Origin: Heliocybe sulcata
Lineage: Eukaryota > Basidiomycota > Agaricomycetes > Gloeophyllales > Gloeophyllaceae
DNA length: 64,000 bases
Assembly: GCA_004369045.1 (NCBI GenBank)
Contig: ML213508.1
Coordinates: 354,532 to 418,531, forward strand
Direction of reading: 5' to 3'
The stretch's first letter is position 1, and every line of letters starts with the position of its first letter. Positions 23,717-36,335 of this stretch are shown here, in pieces. The translations under genes and the position numbers were made by a program. The notes beneath the pieces were generated by a model. The model worked only from the letters and a program-made list of their open reading frames with translations, was not told where the DNA came from and did not search any database.

Positions 23717-24963
23717 TCAAGCTTCACCGTCTCCCTTCGCATTAATATCGATCCCGAACCGCTTCAGCTTCTCAAAGTACTTCTGTACCCGGCTCGCAAC
23801 CTGCCTGGGTGTCCTGTGACCATTCATAGCCTTCGAGATCTTCTGCCACCTGCGGAGCAAGTCAATTATCAGCTTGAATCTGAAGGAACGCTGTGGGCAC
23901 GGCGCACCTGTTCCGCTCCCCATCGGGGATCTCTTCCAGCAATCTCTCGAGGAGGTGCTGTTCAGAGACCGACCAGGCTTGCTTGTACGTCTCCGGCTTT
24001 GGTTTGCCAGGAGCAAAGGTGGGTGTCGGAGGAGTGTCGAGCATCACCGTGTCCTCTGTAATCTCTTTGCAGGGCTTCTGCAACTGCTTAGGTTCCTCGA
24101 CGCGGGCTCGCTTCGATGGACGGCGCTTCGGCTTTTCGTCAATAAGCATAGCCTGCGCTGCCCCAGCATCTTCCTTGATGTCAGGCGCATCAGCAATATC
24201 CACCTCCGCGCTCTCATCCTCCAGATCTCTTCGAATAAATACGCCGTTGACAGGGCGTGAGCGCAGGGGGACCGTGAGCCCGCAGTTGATCTTGCGCTTC
24301 TTCAGCTCCCGGATCTTCTGACGCTCGCGTTCTTTAACTAGCTTCTCTGGATCGACATATTCTTCATGGGACTCTTCGTCATCTGAGAGAGGAGGGAGCT
24401 GGTTGAGAACGGGGTCTAGGATAGTTTTGCGTGCATCTTTAACGAGCTTTTGCAAATCCGAGAGCGGGGAGGTTTGTGTCTTGGACGGCTCGTTTCGCTG
24501 AGACTGAACAGATCGGATGCTTGCTGCCAGTTCCCCGACGGGTCCTGGGTCTGTGAGATGGTATGTTAATTCCGACTGGCAGGCCTTAATAATTTCGGAC
24601 ATACCACAAGACTTGAATACCGACCAGTCAATGTCATCTGGAAGAAGGAACGACTCGGCACATTGCTCACTCAGAGTCTGTCCACTGTATACCACCTGCT
24701 CCTACACCGTCTAGTTCATATGTTGATATACGCGACAGTAATAATCAAACCTGGTTGGTGGCGAACTCCTCAGAGTCATCCCGGGCAAGAATATCCCTCT
24801 TGAGAGACACTAGACGTTCAATGTCCGTCTGAGTACGCGAAAGTATAGCCTTCTGCCGCTTTATGAAGTCCGACAACGCTTGAATGCTGGGAGAGACGGT
24901 TCAGTAGGAGGTTATGTGAATTGAGACAGCCAGAACGTACGTTTGTGCGCGTTTATCGTCCAT
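23717..24963 (-). CDS. ZZZ3-like SANT/Myb-domain chromatin protein
   Basis: Exons on the minus strand begin MDDKRAQT (24963-24941), continue with a helical segment IQALSDFIKRQKAILSRTQT..., then a long exon from about 24695 with acidic and basic patches and KKRKIN- and KRRPSKRAR-type nuclear signals. The C-terminal SANT domain is split by one intron: QAWSVSEQHLLERLLEEIPD, then RWQKISKAMNG, then RTPRQVASRVQKYFEKL. The last part matches the animal ZZZ3 SANT block (RWQKIADELGNRT, QVASRVQKYF). ZZZ3 is a histone-reading subunit of the ATAC acetyltransferase complex. This protein has no ZZ zinc finger, so a role in a chromatin complex is an inference. Its end faces the beta-mannosidase end, 227 bp apart. 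A decayed partial copy lies at 15060-15433. Confidence 0.75.
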
Positions 24964-25230
24964 AATGCCGTATACATGAGTATAGAGTGCAAACGCGAAG
25001 TAGTGGCGGTTTTGAACCTGGCCAAAATGAGGGGGGATGGGGATAGGTTTGGGCAGACATCTCAGACTTATAAGTTGGGGCGTGCGAACTCTAGCGCGCT
25101 CATGAAATTTCAGGTTCGCAGGTCCATGGAGTCCATGGACCGTATCACACCGTCCTCCCGATTTATCCAAGTATTATTCAACATTAGAATGAAATACAGT
25201 ACAACCCAGAAGGACAGAACGCAGAAAAAT

Positions 25231-27112
25231 CTATCTCCGTTTCCCCAGCACCTTGACCAATGCTGCCTTGATCACATTCGCCGCCTTCTCGCATTCCTTC
25301 TTTGAGAACGCAGCGCTGACCGCGACACGAATGCTCGGTCTCGCTTCAACCATCTCCTGTGCCCTCAGTCTCCTAGCTCGGGTGATCAACACGCCCTGCG
25401 AAAGAGCCTCCTCCACAACTTCCTGAAGCAACCTCTCTTCCAGCTCAATATCAAACTGCTGAGGGTCGCGCGGTACAATGGAGTTCGGATTCGACGGTTT
25501 GCCCGCCGACGCGCCGGGGAGATGCAGCGTCGCATTGGGCGCCGAGCGGACGTGGATATGGAACATGGCGCTCGCAGGGTGCGACGGGATGGTGATGCAG
25601 TCGAGCCTGTCGAGCACGCTGCGCATCGTGCGGACGTTTTCTTGCAGCGTGCTGAGGATGGAGGGCGTGTTCCGAAGGATGTTAATTCCCTCCGATGCAC
25701 TTACCGACAGGAGCGGCGGCATGGAGGCAGAGAAGACGAAGGCCGAGCTATTGATGCGCTGTCCGATTGGCGTAAGGTGGACAGGCTAATCTGGCGAGAA
25801 GCCCGAGCATGACATACCTGATGGTAGACAACGTACTTTGAACCGGCGCAGAATCCTCCGCAGGAAGCCAGGCCGTTCGCCACCGAGCCGATCAGCATGT
25901 CGACTTGAGAAGCCTGCGGTTCCCAATGAGAAGGGCTCTGCTTCGCTGAACGGTCAACACCTACCGGAACATTGAATAACTCAGTAAGACCGCGCCCTGT
26001 CCTACCAACGGAGCCGAACGAGATGCTCTCGTCCAGTATAAGGCGGTACTTGTACTTGTACTTGAGTTCAATCTAGAGAAGCGTCAGATACTAGCATAGA
26101 TGCAAGGCGAACACGATAGTACCAGCTTGGGCAAATCAACCATCTGACCATCCTTCTCGAAAATGCCCTCGGTGACGATAAACATCTTTGTCAATGGCGC
26201 CTTCTTCTTCTTCCTCTCCTTCGCAATCCCTTCGAGAACATCCTCGAGGCTCTTAAGATCATTGTGGTCGAACCAGCGGACAGTCGAGCGAGAGATCTGG
26301 ATGCCCTTTTGGATCGCAAAGTTGACGCCTCGATCGGCGACGACGATGTCTCCACGTTTGGCAAATGCAGGGATGACGGACGAGACAGTCGAGAAGCCCT
26401 GGGAGTACAAGATCGTTGATTCAGTACCTAAGAAGTCGGCCAGGTCGCGTTCGAGATCCATGTGCACGTCTTATCACGGTCGGATTAGGAGTCGGGTGAG
26501 ACCAGACAAGGCTCATATCACTCACCTACGGTTCCGTAAAATCCTGGCGGGCCACAACTACCAAGACCATACTTCCGCAATGTCTCGATGGCCTTGTTCT
26601 TGATATCGTCGTTGCCAGCGAGCCCAGTGAAGTTAGTCCCAGTAAAGTTCAGTACCGTCTTCCCGGTGTTGGCCAGTCTCGGTCGTGGACCTTGAGCGCC
26701 AGCAATGACAGGAATAGAATCGAGCTCTGCTTGTTCTTGAGGCGAGAGGGGCTCAGCGAGGGGCTCCGGCGTCCACTCGTTTACAAGTTCATCAACTTCC
26801 TGCAGGTCGTCGTCAGGTTGTTTCCCAACGGAGTAGGGATACACTCACCTTCTCCGAGAATTGAATGAAATGCCTATCGCCCTTGTCCGCCCGCGTTCTC
26901 GACTGTAACAGCGTCCATATAGCGAATACTGCCAGAACCAGTTCGAGCAGGGTCCGTCCGGGGTCGTTCTGGTGCGATGACCTGACATACCGCGCAATAA
27001 CTGCAGACCCGGGTACTCTGTTGAAACCATTTTCGATAGTAGTATAGGACTGAGCCAGAAATGAGAACAATGGCTCTAAATTAGCTGACGTGCTGGCCAT
27101 TGCGGAGGACAT
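25231..27112 (-). CDS. LCB1: Serine palmitoyltransferase subunit 1 (Lcb1)
   Basis: The minus-strand exons begin [14 protein letters not shown] (27112), followed by a membrane helix ([15 protein letters not shown]). The alpha-oxoamine synthase fold continues with [69 protein letters not shown] and [14 protein letters not shown]. The C-terminal small domain ends in VLGKRR. As in all Lcb1 proteins the pyridoxal-binding lysine motif of the partner Lcb2 is absent; Lcb1 is the non-catalytic half that carries the conserved Cys region ([10 protein letters not shown]). The complex sits in the ER and joins serine and palmitoyl-CoA, the first step of sphingolipid synthesis. At least five introns. The start lies 115 bp from the start of the divergent gene at 27228. 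Confidence 0.92.
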
Positions 27113-27227
27113 GGTGGCGGTCAGCGGGCAAGAGCGACCCGCGAGAAACGTGGATCAGGGTCCGAATCCAGCTTCTTCAAGTCCTTGCAGCTTCAGACTG
27201 CGCACGGCCTTGTCGGCGCCGTCGTCC
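27113..27227. promoter_or_regulatory. Shared divergent promoter, LCB1 and orphan gene
   Basis: Only 115 bp separate the two start codons, so the control elements and leaders of both genes must share this space or overlap the genes. No TATA box is visible. An in-frame ATG at 27111 could extend the plus-strand gene, but it would overlap the LCB1 start. Confidence 0.5.
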
Positions 27228-29544
27228 ATGGCGTCTCCATCGCATCGGTCGACGATGTCGGGGGCCAGTGCATCTTCTAGCAATTTGGTGCCTCCCCCTC
27301 TGACGACGACGAAGCCGGAGAGGAGGATGACCACCCCGAACCTCCCGCCACCGAGTCCTCTCAATCTTGTCAGTCTTGGGAACAGCTACTACATGATCTC
27401 TATATGATATCTAATACGAATCTATGTAGCCAGAGCCAGAGCGCGGCCCTCTTGCGTCTCCGAGACTGGGACGACCACCTTCACCCCTTCGGAACGGATT
27501 CACGGCAGACGACAGTTTCTCGGACGACGATGACGAGAACGACCGGACGTGGGGCCGCTCGTCGGGCAGATCGCACTCGCCAACACCGTCCATCGGGAAG
27601 TTTGCCGCCAACTTTGCCCAGCGCGTCAATTCCTTCGTCAACAACATTGGCCCCAAGTCGCCAAACGCGCTGCCTACGGATGAAGAACTCGAGGCAGAGG
27701 CGGAACGGGAACGCGAACGGAGTCGTCGCGAGGCAGAACGCATTCTTACTATCGAAGCGGAGGAGCGGAGGATGATGGAGGACCGCGTGTTGGCCATGAT
27801 ACAAAACCATACCCCGCCCCCGCCCAGCCGTTCGCAGACCATGCCGAACCCACCATCTCCTTCCTCTTCAACTAAGGAAGGCGGACCGAGCTGGTGGTCT
27901 GCCGCGAAGAACAAGCTGACGCCAACGAAGGAGCTCACTCCAGCCCAGCAAGTCATTAAGGAGGCAAAGGCAAAAGAGAAGGAGGAGAAAGCTACGGAGA
28001 AGAGGCGGAAAAGTCAGGAGTGGCCTGCGAATGGCCAGAACAAGTTTAACGACCCTGGTTATCGAAATCTTGTCAGTCCTTCTTCGCCTCTGCAGCCGCC
28101 TCGGCCGCTATCAGCAGCACCATCCTCGCCTTCTCTAGGCGGACCCTTGAGCGCGCCACCAAGCTTAGTGGCGTCGCCCAGGCGTAACACCGAGAGCCCC
28201 TCCCGAGACGTGCACCCCTTATACGCGCAGTTCAACTCCGATGGAGTGCTGGACGTCCAAGGAACATTGCTCGTCATCGCGAAGCGATTCGAGAAACTCG
28301 AGCGATGGTCCGTCGGCCACGTCCGCGCGCTCGAAGAGCGCATGAGCGATGTGGAGAAGTGGCTCGTGGACAAGGAGAAGGAGAAGGACGCAAACGAGGC
28401 CGTGGCTTCGACGTCCGCATCGACAAAGGGCTTCTCGGAGCCCGCGCCGTCTGCGGAGCTGGCTGAACTCCGCGAGGAGCTAGCAGAGGTCCAAGGCCGG
28501 ATCGGCGAGCTTGGACGGGAGATGGCTAAGATCGCTACGGCCCCGGGCAACCTCTCCTCCGTGTCCTCTCGCAACTCGATGTCGTCGATGGCAAGAGCAC
28601 CCTCTGCGAGCTCTTCGTTTGCAGTTCGCCATGTTCCCATCCCGTCTACGAGCAGAGGGCGGGAATCGAACAGCCCCCCTGTGCCTGTCGCGCGGCATAC
28701 CACGGGCTCGCGCACGCGCTTGCCCTACCCAACAGGTGATTATGCGACTCCGCCTGATACTGCGCTGCTTAGCCAGGGTATGTTCTCCCCTACGAGCTCG
28801 CCGCCTGCTTCGCTCAGCTCGACGGCGAGACCGCAGGCGGTGACTATCTCTGGCCTGCCCATGTCCGCTGAGATACAGACCACGTCGACCAGCGGTCTTC
28901 CCCGGTCGATATCGCCTTTGGAGATGGCTACTAGCTCGGATGTTGACGCGGAACCGTTGCCTGCGCCTCGGATCCCGGCTGCTCGCACCTCGAGCATTAG
29001 TCCTACTCCGAGGAAGAGATATACGGTTGCATTGGGGGAACCTGTCGTCTCGCGCTCTGATGCTGAGCGGCCAGCTACTCCTGCGACGCCTTCGACTCCC
29101 GTGCAGCAGATTGGGACTGCGTACTTTTCATCGTCGGCTGTAGTGGATGAGCCCAGTACTACCGATGACGAGGAAGACGAGGACGATGGGTTCCAGGATG
29201 AAACGATTGGGAAGTCATCCGGTCGTTTCTCGTTTGGCGGCAAGTCGGACAGCTTGACGCCGTCTCCTACCCCGGGCAACCTCCGCGTGCGAGCCCAGTC
29301 GACTTATGGGCTGTCGTCGATCGCGGCGGCGTCGCCGAACACGCCTCTTCACGAGCGCATGCGCTCGCGCTCGATCGACATGCGATCGGGGCTTGGGCTT
29401 AGCTTGGATGGGTCCAAGTTTGTGGACCCGCTTGTTGTGAGGAAGGAGAAGCAGACGACGTCGAAGGCCCCGCCGAAGGTGAGCGCTGGGAAGAAGGTGC
29501 CTGTTGGCGAGCTTGTTGCGTTTTTTGATGGAGAGAAACGGTAG
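27228..29544 (+). CDS. Ser/Pro-rich protein with central coiled coil, function unknown
   Basis: Two exons (27228-27368, 27430-29544) give 751 residues. I do not recognise a named family. The protein is mostly low-complexity and rich in Ser, Pro, Thr and Arg, with many SP/TP sites. Residues about 125-160 are a charged coiled coil (EAERERERSRREAERILTIE). Residues about 325-375 form the only compact-looking block (GTLLVIAKRFEKLERWSVGH then ALEERMSDVEKWLVDKEKEK), and a second coil lies at about 395-430 (ELAELREELAEVQGRIGEL). The C-terminal end has RERMRSRSIDMRSGL and a short ordered tail ending VAFFDGEKR. Such a layout suits a cytoskeletal, polarity or signalling scaffold, but that is inference. 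There is no membrane segment or signal peptide. It is divergent from LCB1. Confidence 0.75.
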
Positions 29545-30127
29545 CTGCTTATGAGGACGATGGACAGTACCTCTGATTTAATCACGTCCAACGGTATTGC
29601 GACTAGCTAGTGCTCAAAGTTGGCTTATACCAGCGTCGGTTATCCCTTGTTTTGAAGATACCATGGGATTCGACTTTACTGATATGTATTCATGTTTGCA
29701 TGCTCTTTTATTACGCTGTATGTAATGCATATATGTTCGGATTGCCTGCAAGACGGAGACGGGATGATGGCGTTTTGTGCCACATCGGGGTCATGTTTGC
29801 TTACTCGGTCTCGGTCTCGGAGTCCGCGGATCCGATGAGAGACGTACTTCCCGCGTACTTCCCGAGAGCGCAGGCCCTTTGACAGAGGCGTACCGAAATC
29901 CCCGAAGGTTTGTAAGCAATGGCCTCTACTACAAGTGCTTGATGTGGTATCTCGCAGGTATGTATGCTCGTCTCTGCAAGGGAACTGCAGTATGTACATA
30001 CACGCGTAGCTAATGGTAACAAGATACTATACTGCCGCTTCTGTACTCGTGACGCCAATCGTCTATACAGTACAAACTGATTTATAGGTTCTAAACGATG
30101 AAGTTCGTACAACGGAAACTCTGTAGG

Positions 30128-30232
30128 GTGTATTCGTTATGTTGTTTAGAGCGTCGCTCGCCTCGGGCCAATCAGCAGGTAAAAACCAGTGAAGATATCC
30201 TTTCCGTTGCTGATTGAACATAGCGAATACAC
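30128..30232. repeat. 105-bp element with 16-bp terminal inverted repeats (MITE candidate)
   Basis: GTGTATTCGTTATGTT at 30128-30143 is repeated inverted at 30217-30232 (AACATAGCGAATACAC) with one mismatch. A TA dinucleotide lies just outside each end but at unequal distance, so a target-site duplication is not secure. Size and structure fit a miniature inverted-repeat transposable element; it has no coding capacity. Confidence 0.5.
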
Positions 30233-30782
30233 TCTTATAATGAGTTTAACTGAGAGGATACTCCACTTCCGCGCGGATGGTCTATTCTAACTTAGTGTGA
30301 CGAGTAACTGGTGCTTCTGCAGTGAGTGTGACAGTCGAGATACCGTCGAGCACGTGCCCGGCGGAACGGCTTAAGCTTGCGAATGCAAACGGCGCCGACG
30401 GTCAGCTTTTATCATGCGGGAGATCCGGAGATTGGCCGATTTACCGGAGACCAGCAGTTCTCATTTTTATTTGAGTCTTTCGTCATTGGAAAGTTCGGGT
30501 ACTTACTCGAGTTAGTATTATTCCACCAGTGCTGTCTGTCCGTATACACATTAGTATTCACAGCCTGTACATCGTTGCAGAACAAATATCAATGAAGATG
30601 CTATATGAAATATTAATGAGGCCACGCGTTCGGAGTGGTAGTGGTAAGCAGTTCTTGGCTTCAGATGTCGGACGAATTCAAGTGCGTGTACCCGGCGGCC
30701 AGCCAATGAGAAGGCTGATGACAGACTGTCGCTTACGACCAAGCCCCCGGGCGCTCTGATCGGGTTGGTATTTCGGTCATGT

Positions 30783-30789
30783 ATATATA
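30783..30789 (+). promoter_or_regulatory. TATA box of the PDR transporter gene
   Basis: TATATAA lies 98 nt upstream of the start codon, and a CCAAT motif lies 80 bp further up (30703-30707). Assigned by position and pattern. Confidence 0.5.
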
Positions 30790-30886
30790 ACGTGTCTCTA
30801 CGTTTGCGACGCGGAGGGCGTCTTCGCTTCTTCTTGGATACGCATCACTAGACTTGATAGACTTGTACAATTTCTCTAATACCGGC

Positions 30887-33800
30887 ATGGCGTCCCAAGA
30901 CCGCGACTCGACAGAGGAACTCGACCAGTTTCCGACATTTGGTCCTGTCGAGCCCCATCCTCACGCTCGCCGACCCAGTGTCCACTCGCACATGTCTCAT
31001 GCCTCCCACGTCTCACTCGACCACTTTGACCACCACGGAGTAGCCGCACTGCGGAGGACGATGAGCCAGCAGTCTCAAGGCGTCAAGGAGGTGAAGGGAG
31101 GGTCCGAGAGCATGCACCCCAGCGAGGCTACGATTACAGGCACGGATGAGCCCTTTGACTTTGAAAAGGTCCTCAGAACTGCGGTCAAGAAGTACGTCAT
31201 TTCCATCTATTCTCGTCTCGTGTAAATTCTGATGCGTGAGTGAAGGCTCGGCGAATCAGATATCAAGAAACGCGAGATTGGAGTCACATTCAAAGATTTG
31301 CGGGTGGTTGGCATGGGTTCTGCGGCATCGTACCAGCAAACCCTAGGCTCGCTTTTCAACCCGAGAACTCTAATCGAGCAAATCAACAAGATGCGCCGCC
31401 CACCCCTCCGCGACATCCTCGCCGGTTTCGACGGGGTCGTGCGCCCGGGCGAGATGTTACGTGCGTACACCTCCCATATCCATACATTCTCTCTCACAAG
31501 CTATTCCAGTCGTCCTCGGACGCCCCGGCTCCGGCTGCTCCACCCTTCTCAAGACGCTCGCCAACCAGCGCGACGAATACCACGCCGTTGAAGGCGACGT
31601 CATGTATGACACTTTCACGCCCTCTGAAGTCGCCAAGCGCTACCGCGGCGACGTGCAGTACTCGCCAGAGGACGACATCCACTTCCCGACGCTCACGGTG
31701 GAGCAGACGATCTCGTTCGCGGCGAAGACGCGCACGCCCCGCGCGCGTATCGACGGGATCAGCAGAGACCAATATGTGAAGCATATGGTCGACATGCTGA
31801 CGACCATTTTTGGTCTCAGGCATGTCCGGAATACGCTGGTTGGCGACGCGAGCATACGCGGTGTTAGTGGTGGCGAGAAGAAGCGAGTCAGTATCGCCGA
31901 GGCACTCGCCACAAACAGCCTCTTCAACTCTTGGGACAAGTGAGTATTCCCCCGCATACACTACTGCTCATCCTGATTCGAATCTATCCCAGCTCTACTC
32001 GCGGTCTCGACGCGTCCACGGCGCTCGAGTTTGTCCGGGCGCTCCGGATCGCCACAGACGTCGGCCGGCAGTCCACCGTCGTGTCCATCTACCAGGCCGG
32101 CGAGCAATTGTACGAGCTGTTCGACAAGGTGTGCGTCATCTATGAGGGCAGGATGGCCTACTTTGGCCCGGCAAACCGTGCGAGGCAATACTTCATCGAC
32201 ATGGGCTACGAACCTGCGAACAGGCAGACGACCGCAGACTTCCTCGTCGCAGGTGCGCATTCACGTATTTCTTTTCTGTACCACGTCATCTCATGATTTT
32301 CTCCGACTTAGTGACGGACCCGAACGGCCGTATCCCCCGCTCCGTCGGGCACTCCATCCCGCGCACCGCCGTCGAGTTCGCCGAGCACTTCAAGACCTCG
32401 GACCTCGCGGCGCTCAACCGCGACGACATCCAGTCTTACCAGGCCGAGGTCACCGGGCAGCCGCATCGCGCCGAGCAGTACAAGCAGAGCGCCAAGGCGG
32501 ACCATGCGAAGCGGACGAGCAAGTCGAGTCCTTATATCATCTCGATCCCCATGCAGACGCGCGCGTTGATTACGCGGAGGATACAGATTCTGAGGGGGAA
32601 TGCGGCGGGGCAGATTGTTAACCTTGTGTGAGTGAGGTGCGAGGGGAGGAGGGCGGGTGCTTACTTTCTAGGCAACAGGTCGTTTATTATTCAGGGTATT
32701 ATTATGGGGACTACGTTCCTCAAGGTTCCGGACACCACCTCGGCGTACTTTTCGCGCGGTGGTATCTTGTTCTTGTACGTCGCCCGCATCCGTTCTTTTT
32801 TGGTATGCCTCTGATATGGTGTCGGCTAGCGCCTTGCTGTTCTCGGGTCTGCAGTCTATGGCTGAGATCCCCGCCCTATTCGCCCAGCGCCCGATTGTCC
32901 TCCGGCAATACAAGGCGGCGATGTACCACCCCTTTGTGGAGGGTCTCGCGATGACGCTCGTTGATATCCCCGTTACGGTTATCACCCTTATAGTCTTTTC
33001 TGTTATAATCTATTTCCTAGTCGGGCTGCAGCAATCCGCGGGGCAGTTCTTGTAAGTGAATTCGTGGTTTATACTGTGCGGGTTCGCTGTTCTGACTGGG
33101 TGTTGTAGTGTGTTTTTCTTGTTTGTGTTTACGATGACGTTGACGCTCAAGGCGTGGTTCCGGGCTTTGGCGGCGTCGTTTACGGACCCGGCCCCGGCAC
33201 AGACTATTGCGGGTGTCGTGTTGCTGTTGTTGGTTCTGTACACTGGGTACAACATCCCGAAGCCCTCTATGATCGGAGGTCTGCGGTGGATCTCTTATAT
33301 CAACGTGCGCCCCTTTTTTGCGTGCGCCCTGGGTGCGATTGTTGACGCTGTGTTCCTCTCAGCCTTTGCGGTATGGCTACGAGGCGATATTGACGAACGA
33401 GTTCCGGACTTTGAATGGGACGTGTGCGACGCTTGTCCCGTCCGGGCCTGGGTATGAGGATATCTCGCTCGCGAATCAGGTGTGCACGACGGTCGGGGCT
33501 GTGCCTGGGCAGCCGTATGTCGATGGGAATAGATATGTTGAGCTTTCGTACCAGTATTCGTATAGCAATACTTGGAGGGTATGCTTTCTCAATCTCTTGG
33601 TTACGATGTCGGCTGATGGGATTTTGATAGAACTTTGGTATTGTGGTGGCGTTTGGGATTGCGTTCCTGTTGACGCTGCTTCTTGTCACGGAGTTTAATA
33701 CCGCTGCTGGGGTGAAGAATGCTGCTATGCTTTGGAAGCGAGGTGCGAAGAAGACGGATGCTGTCAAGGAGCAGGAGGAGGAGGAGAAGAGTAAAGGCGA

Positions 33801-36335
33801 TCTGGAGAAGGCGGGCGGCGAGACGCGGCCTGGGTCGATGTCGGAGATGGAGAAGGCGATCGCGGAGTCTGCGCCGAAGATGACGGATATATTCTCGTGG
33901 CAGCACCTGCAGTATGTGGTACCCGTTGGGTCGGGCGAGCAGCGCAGGCTTTTGGACGATGTTTCGGGGTTCGTCGCGCCGGGCAAGTTGACGGCGTTGA
34001 TGGGGGAGTCTGGTGCAGGCAAGGTGAGCAAGTTTTGGTTATCCCTCGTGGGATCGTGGTACTGATGGCGGGATAGACGACGCTTTTGAACGTTTTGGCG
34101 CAGAGGACTTCTACGGGTGTTGTGATGGGCGACCGGTATGTCAACGGGCAGGCTCTTCCGGCGGATTTCCAGGCGCAGACGTATGTCCCCGATTGTCACG
34201 TTTGTGAGGGGTATCTAACGAGACTATAGTGGGTACTGTCAACAGATGGACACGCATCTGGAGACGGCGACTGTGCGGGAAGCGTTGTTGTTCTCTGCCA
34301 GCTTGCGGCAACCGCAGTCGGTGCCCATAGCTGAGAAGGAAGCATAGTGAGTTTTGCTGTCATGTTTGGAGTAGTGGCGTTGTTGAATGTTTTGGTAGTG
34401 TGGAGACGTGTCTGAAGATGTGTGGGCTGGAACATCATGCCGAGGCTATTGTGGGTACGTTGGGCGTTGAGCACAGGAAGAGGACGACGATTGCGGTCGA
34501 GCTTGCTGCCAAGGTATGTACGACACGCGTGAGTAAATGAGGACAGGCTATTGACGCATGCGTGTGCAGCCCAAGCTCCTGCTCTTCCTGGACGAACCGA
34601 CCTCTGGTCTGGACTCGCAGAGTGCATGGGCTATCATGACCTTCTTGCGAAGCTTGGCAGACAACGGCCAAGCCATCCTTTGCACGTACGTAGCGAATTT
34701 TTTGACGCGCATGTCGTATTGATGGTGGCCTCAGTATTCACCAGCCGTCAGCGGAGCTCTTCCAAGTGTTTGATCGGCTTTTGCTTCTTCGGAAAGGGGG
34801 CCAGACTGTCTACTTTGGAGACTTGGGCAGGCATTCGACAACCATGATCGATTATTTCGAGCAGCACGGATCGAGGAAGTGTGACCCCAACGAGAATCCG
34901 TAAGATTTTTCCATTCTCGTGTGCCAGGGTCTTTCTCATCGTCGAACAGGGCAGAGTTTATGCTGGATGTCATCGGCGCCGGTGCCACCGCGACCACTGA
35001 CAGAGATTGGCACGACGTATGGCAGGGGTCTGAAGAGGCGCAGCGGCTGACTCAAGAGATCGAAAGGATACACGCGGAGGGGCGTCAACGGCCTGCTGTC
35101 GAGGCGACTGTCCACTCTGAATTCACAACGTCGTGGACCTACCAGGTCAAGGAGCTTGCCCATCGTGACCTGGTCGCCCACTGGCGGGATCCGGTGTATC
35201 TTGTCGCTAAGCTGATGCTCAACATCATGTCGGGATTGTTCATCGGCTTTACCTTCTTCAAGGCGAAGAACACGATTCAGGGGACGCAGAATAAACTCTT
35301 TGTGCGTCTTTCGCTTGGCTGGCTGTTGAGATGGTGACTGACGCTAGACTTCGTAGGCTGTGTTTATGGGTACCATCAACTCCGTACCCCTGGCTAGTCA
35401 ACTGCAAGTGCCCTTCATCCGTACAAGGAGTATCTACGAGATTCGCGAGCGGCCCAGTCGCATGTATAGCTGGACGGCCCTTATCACGGCTATGATCCTC
35501 GTGGAGATCCCCTTCAATATCCTCGGATCGTCCTTATTCTTCCTGTGCTGGTACTGGACTGTAGGATTCCCCAACAGCCGCGCTGGCTACACCTATCTCG
35601 TCTACGCCGTCGTGTTCCCGCTCTACTACACAACTATTGGACAGGCTGTCGCTGCAATGTCTCCCACTGCTGAGATCGCTGCGATTCTGTTCAGTTTCTT
35701 GTTCTCCTTCGTCTTGACATTGTGAGTCTCCAACGAGAGTCCGCCTTGAATTCCTAACTGATGAACCTGCAGCAACGGCGTCATGCAGCCTTTCCGCTTG
35801 CTCGGCTGGTGGCAGTGGATGTACCGCGTCACCCCCTTCACATACCTTATTGAAGGTCTTCTAGGACAAGGTATGTAGCTGCGTAATAGCAACGCGGTTC
35901 TTTGCTCAATGCACCCTATCTACAGCTATTGGGAAATCGGAAGTGCAGTGCAGTGACGTTGAGTACGTCACGCTGACCCCGCCCTCCGGACGTACTTGCG
36001 GGCAATACCTGCAGAATTATATCTCCACGGCGGGCGGCTACTTGACGAACCCGGACGCCACGTCGGAGTGTCAGTACTGCTCTATACAGAACACCGACCA
36101 ATTTTTGGAGTCTAGCTTCAATATCCAGTATGCGCATCGGTGGAGGGACCTCGGTTTACTCTTCATATATGTCGCTTTTAATGTGAGTCAGAGCCATGTT
36201 ACTCCTTGAGCATCACTAATCCGCTGCCACTTCTAGATCGCCTGCATCTATGCATTCATGTATTTGTTCCGCATTCCTAAGTCTTCGGGTTCTGGGTTTA
36301 GTTGGTTGAAGAAGCGCCTTGCTCGCCGGCGTTAG
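30887..36335 (+). CDS. PDR-type ABC transporter (CDR/Pdr5 family), full size
   Basis: Many exons read a complete NBD-TMD-NBD-TMD protein. The first half has [16 protein letters not shown] (Walker A with Cys in place of Lys, normal for this family), [16 protein letters not shown] and [16 protein letters not shown]. It is followed by a TMD with [17 protein letters not shown] and a large outer loop with Cys residues. The second half has [16 protein letters not shown] split by an intron, the degenerate signature [32 protein letters not shown] and [18 protein letters not shown] second TMD with [15 protein letters not shown] follows, and the protein ends in [10 protein letters not shown]. The family exports drugs, sterols and other lipophilic compounds across the plasma membrane. 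The chosen ATG begins [15 protein letters not shown], typical of PDR N-termini. No break is seen. No neighbouring gene suggests a specific substrate. Confidence 0.93.

Larger units (their letters stand above)
29545..30886. other. Intergenic region before the ABC transporter
   Basis: 1.3 kb without a gene. It holds a short inverted-repeat element at 30128-30232 and, at the right end, the transporter promoter with CCAAT (30703-30707) and TATATAA. Confidence 0.55.

Noticed and set aside
28059-28715. 218-codon minus-strand frame inside the orphan gene
   Set aside because: Antisense to a long Ser/Pro-rich coding exon, a composition that commonly gives long antisense frames.
31500-31560. Apparent defect in the first nucleotide-binding domain of the ABC transporter (Walker A without Lys)
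   Set aside because: Cys at this position (GCST) is the normal asymmetric form in PDR transporters.
33300-34199. 299-codon minus-strand frame in the ABC transporter
   Set aside because: Antisense to conserved transporter exons; no family features.
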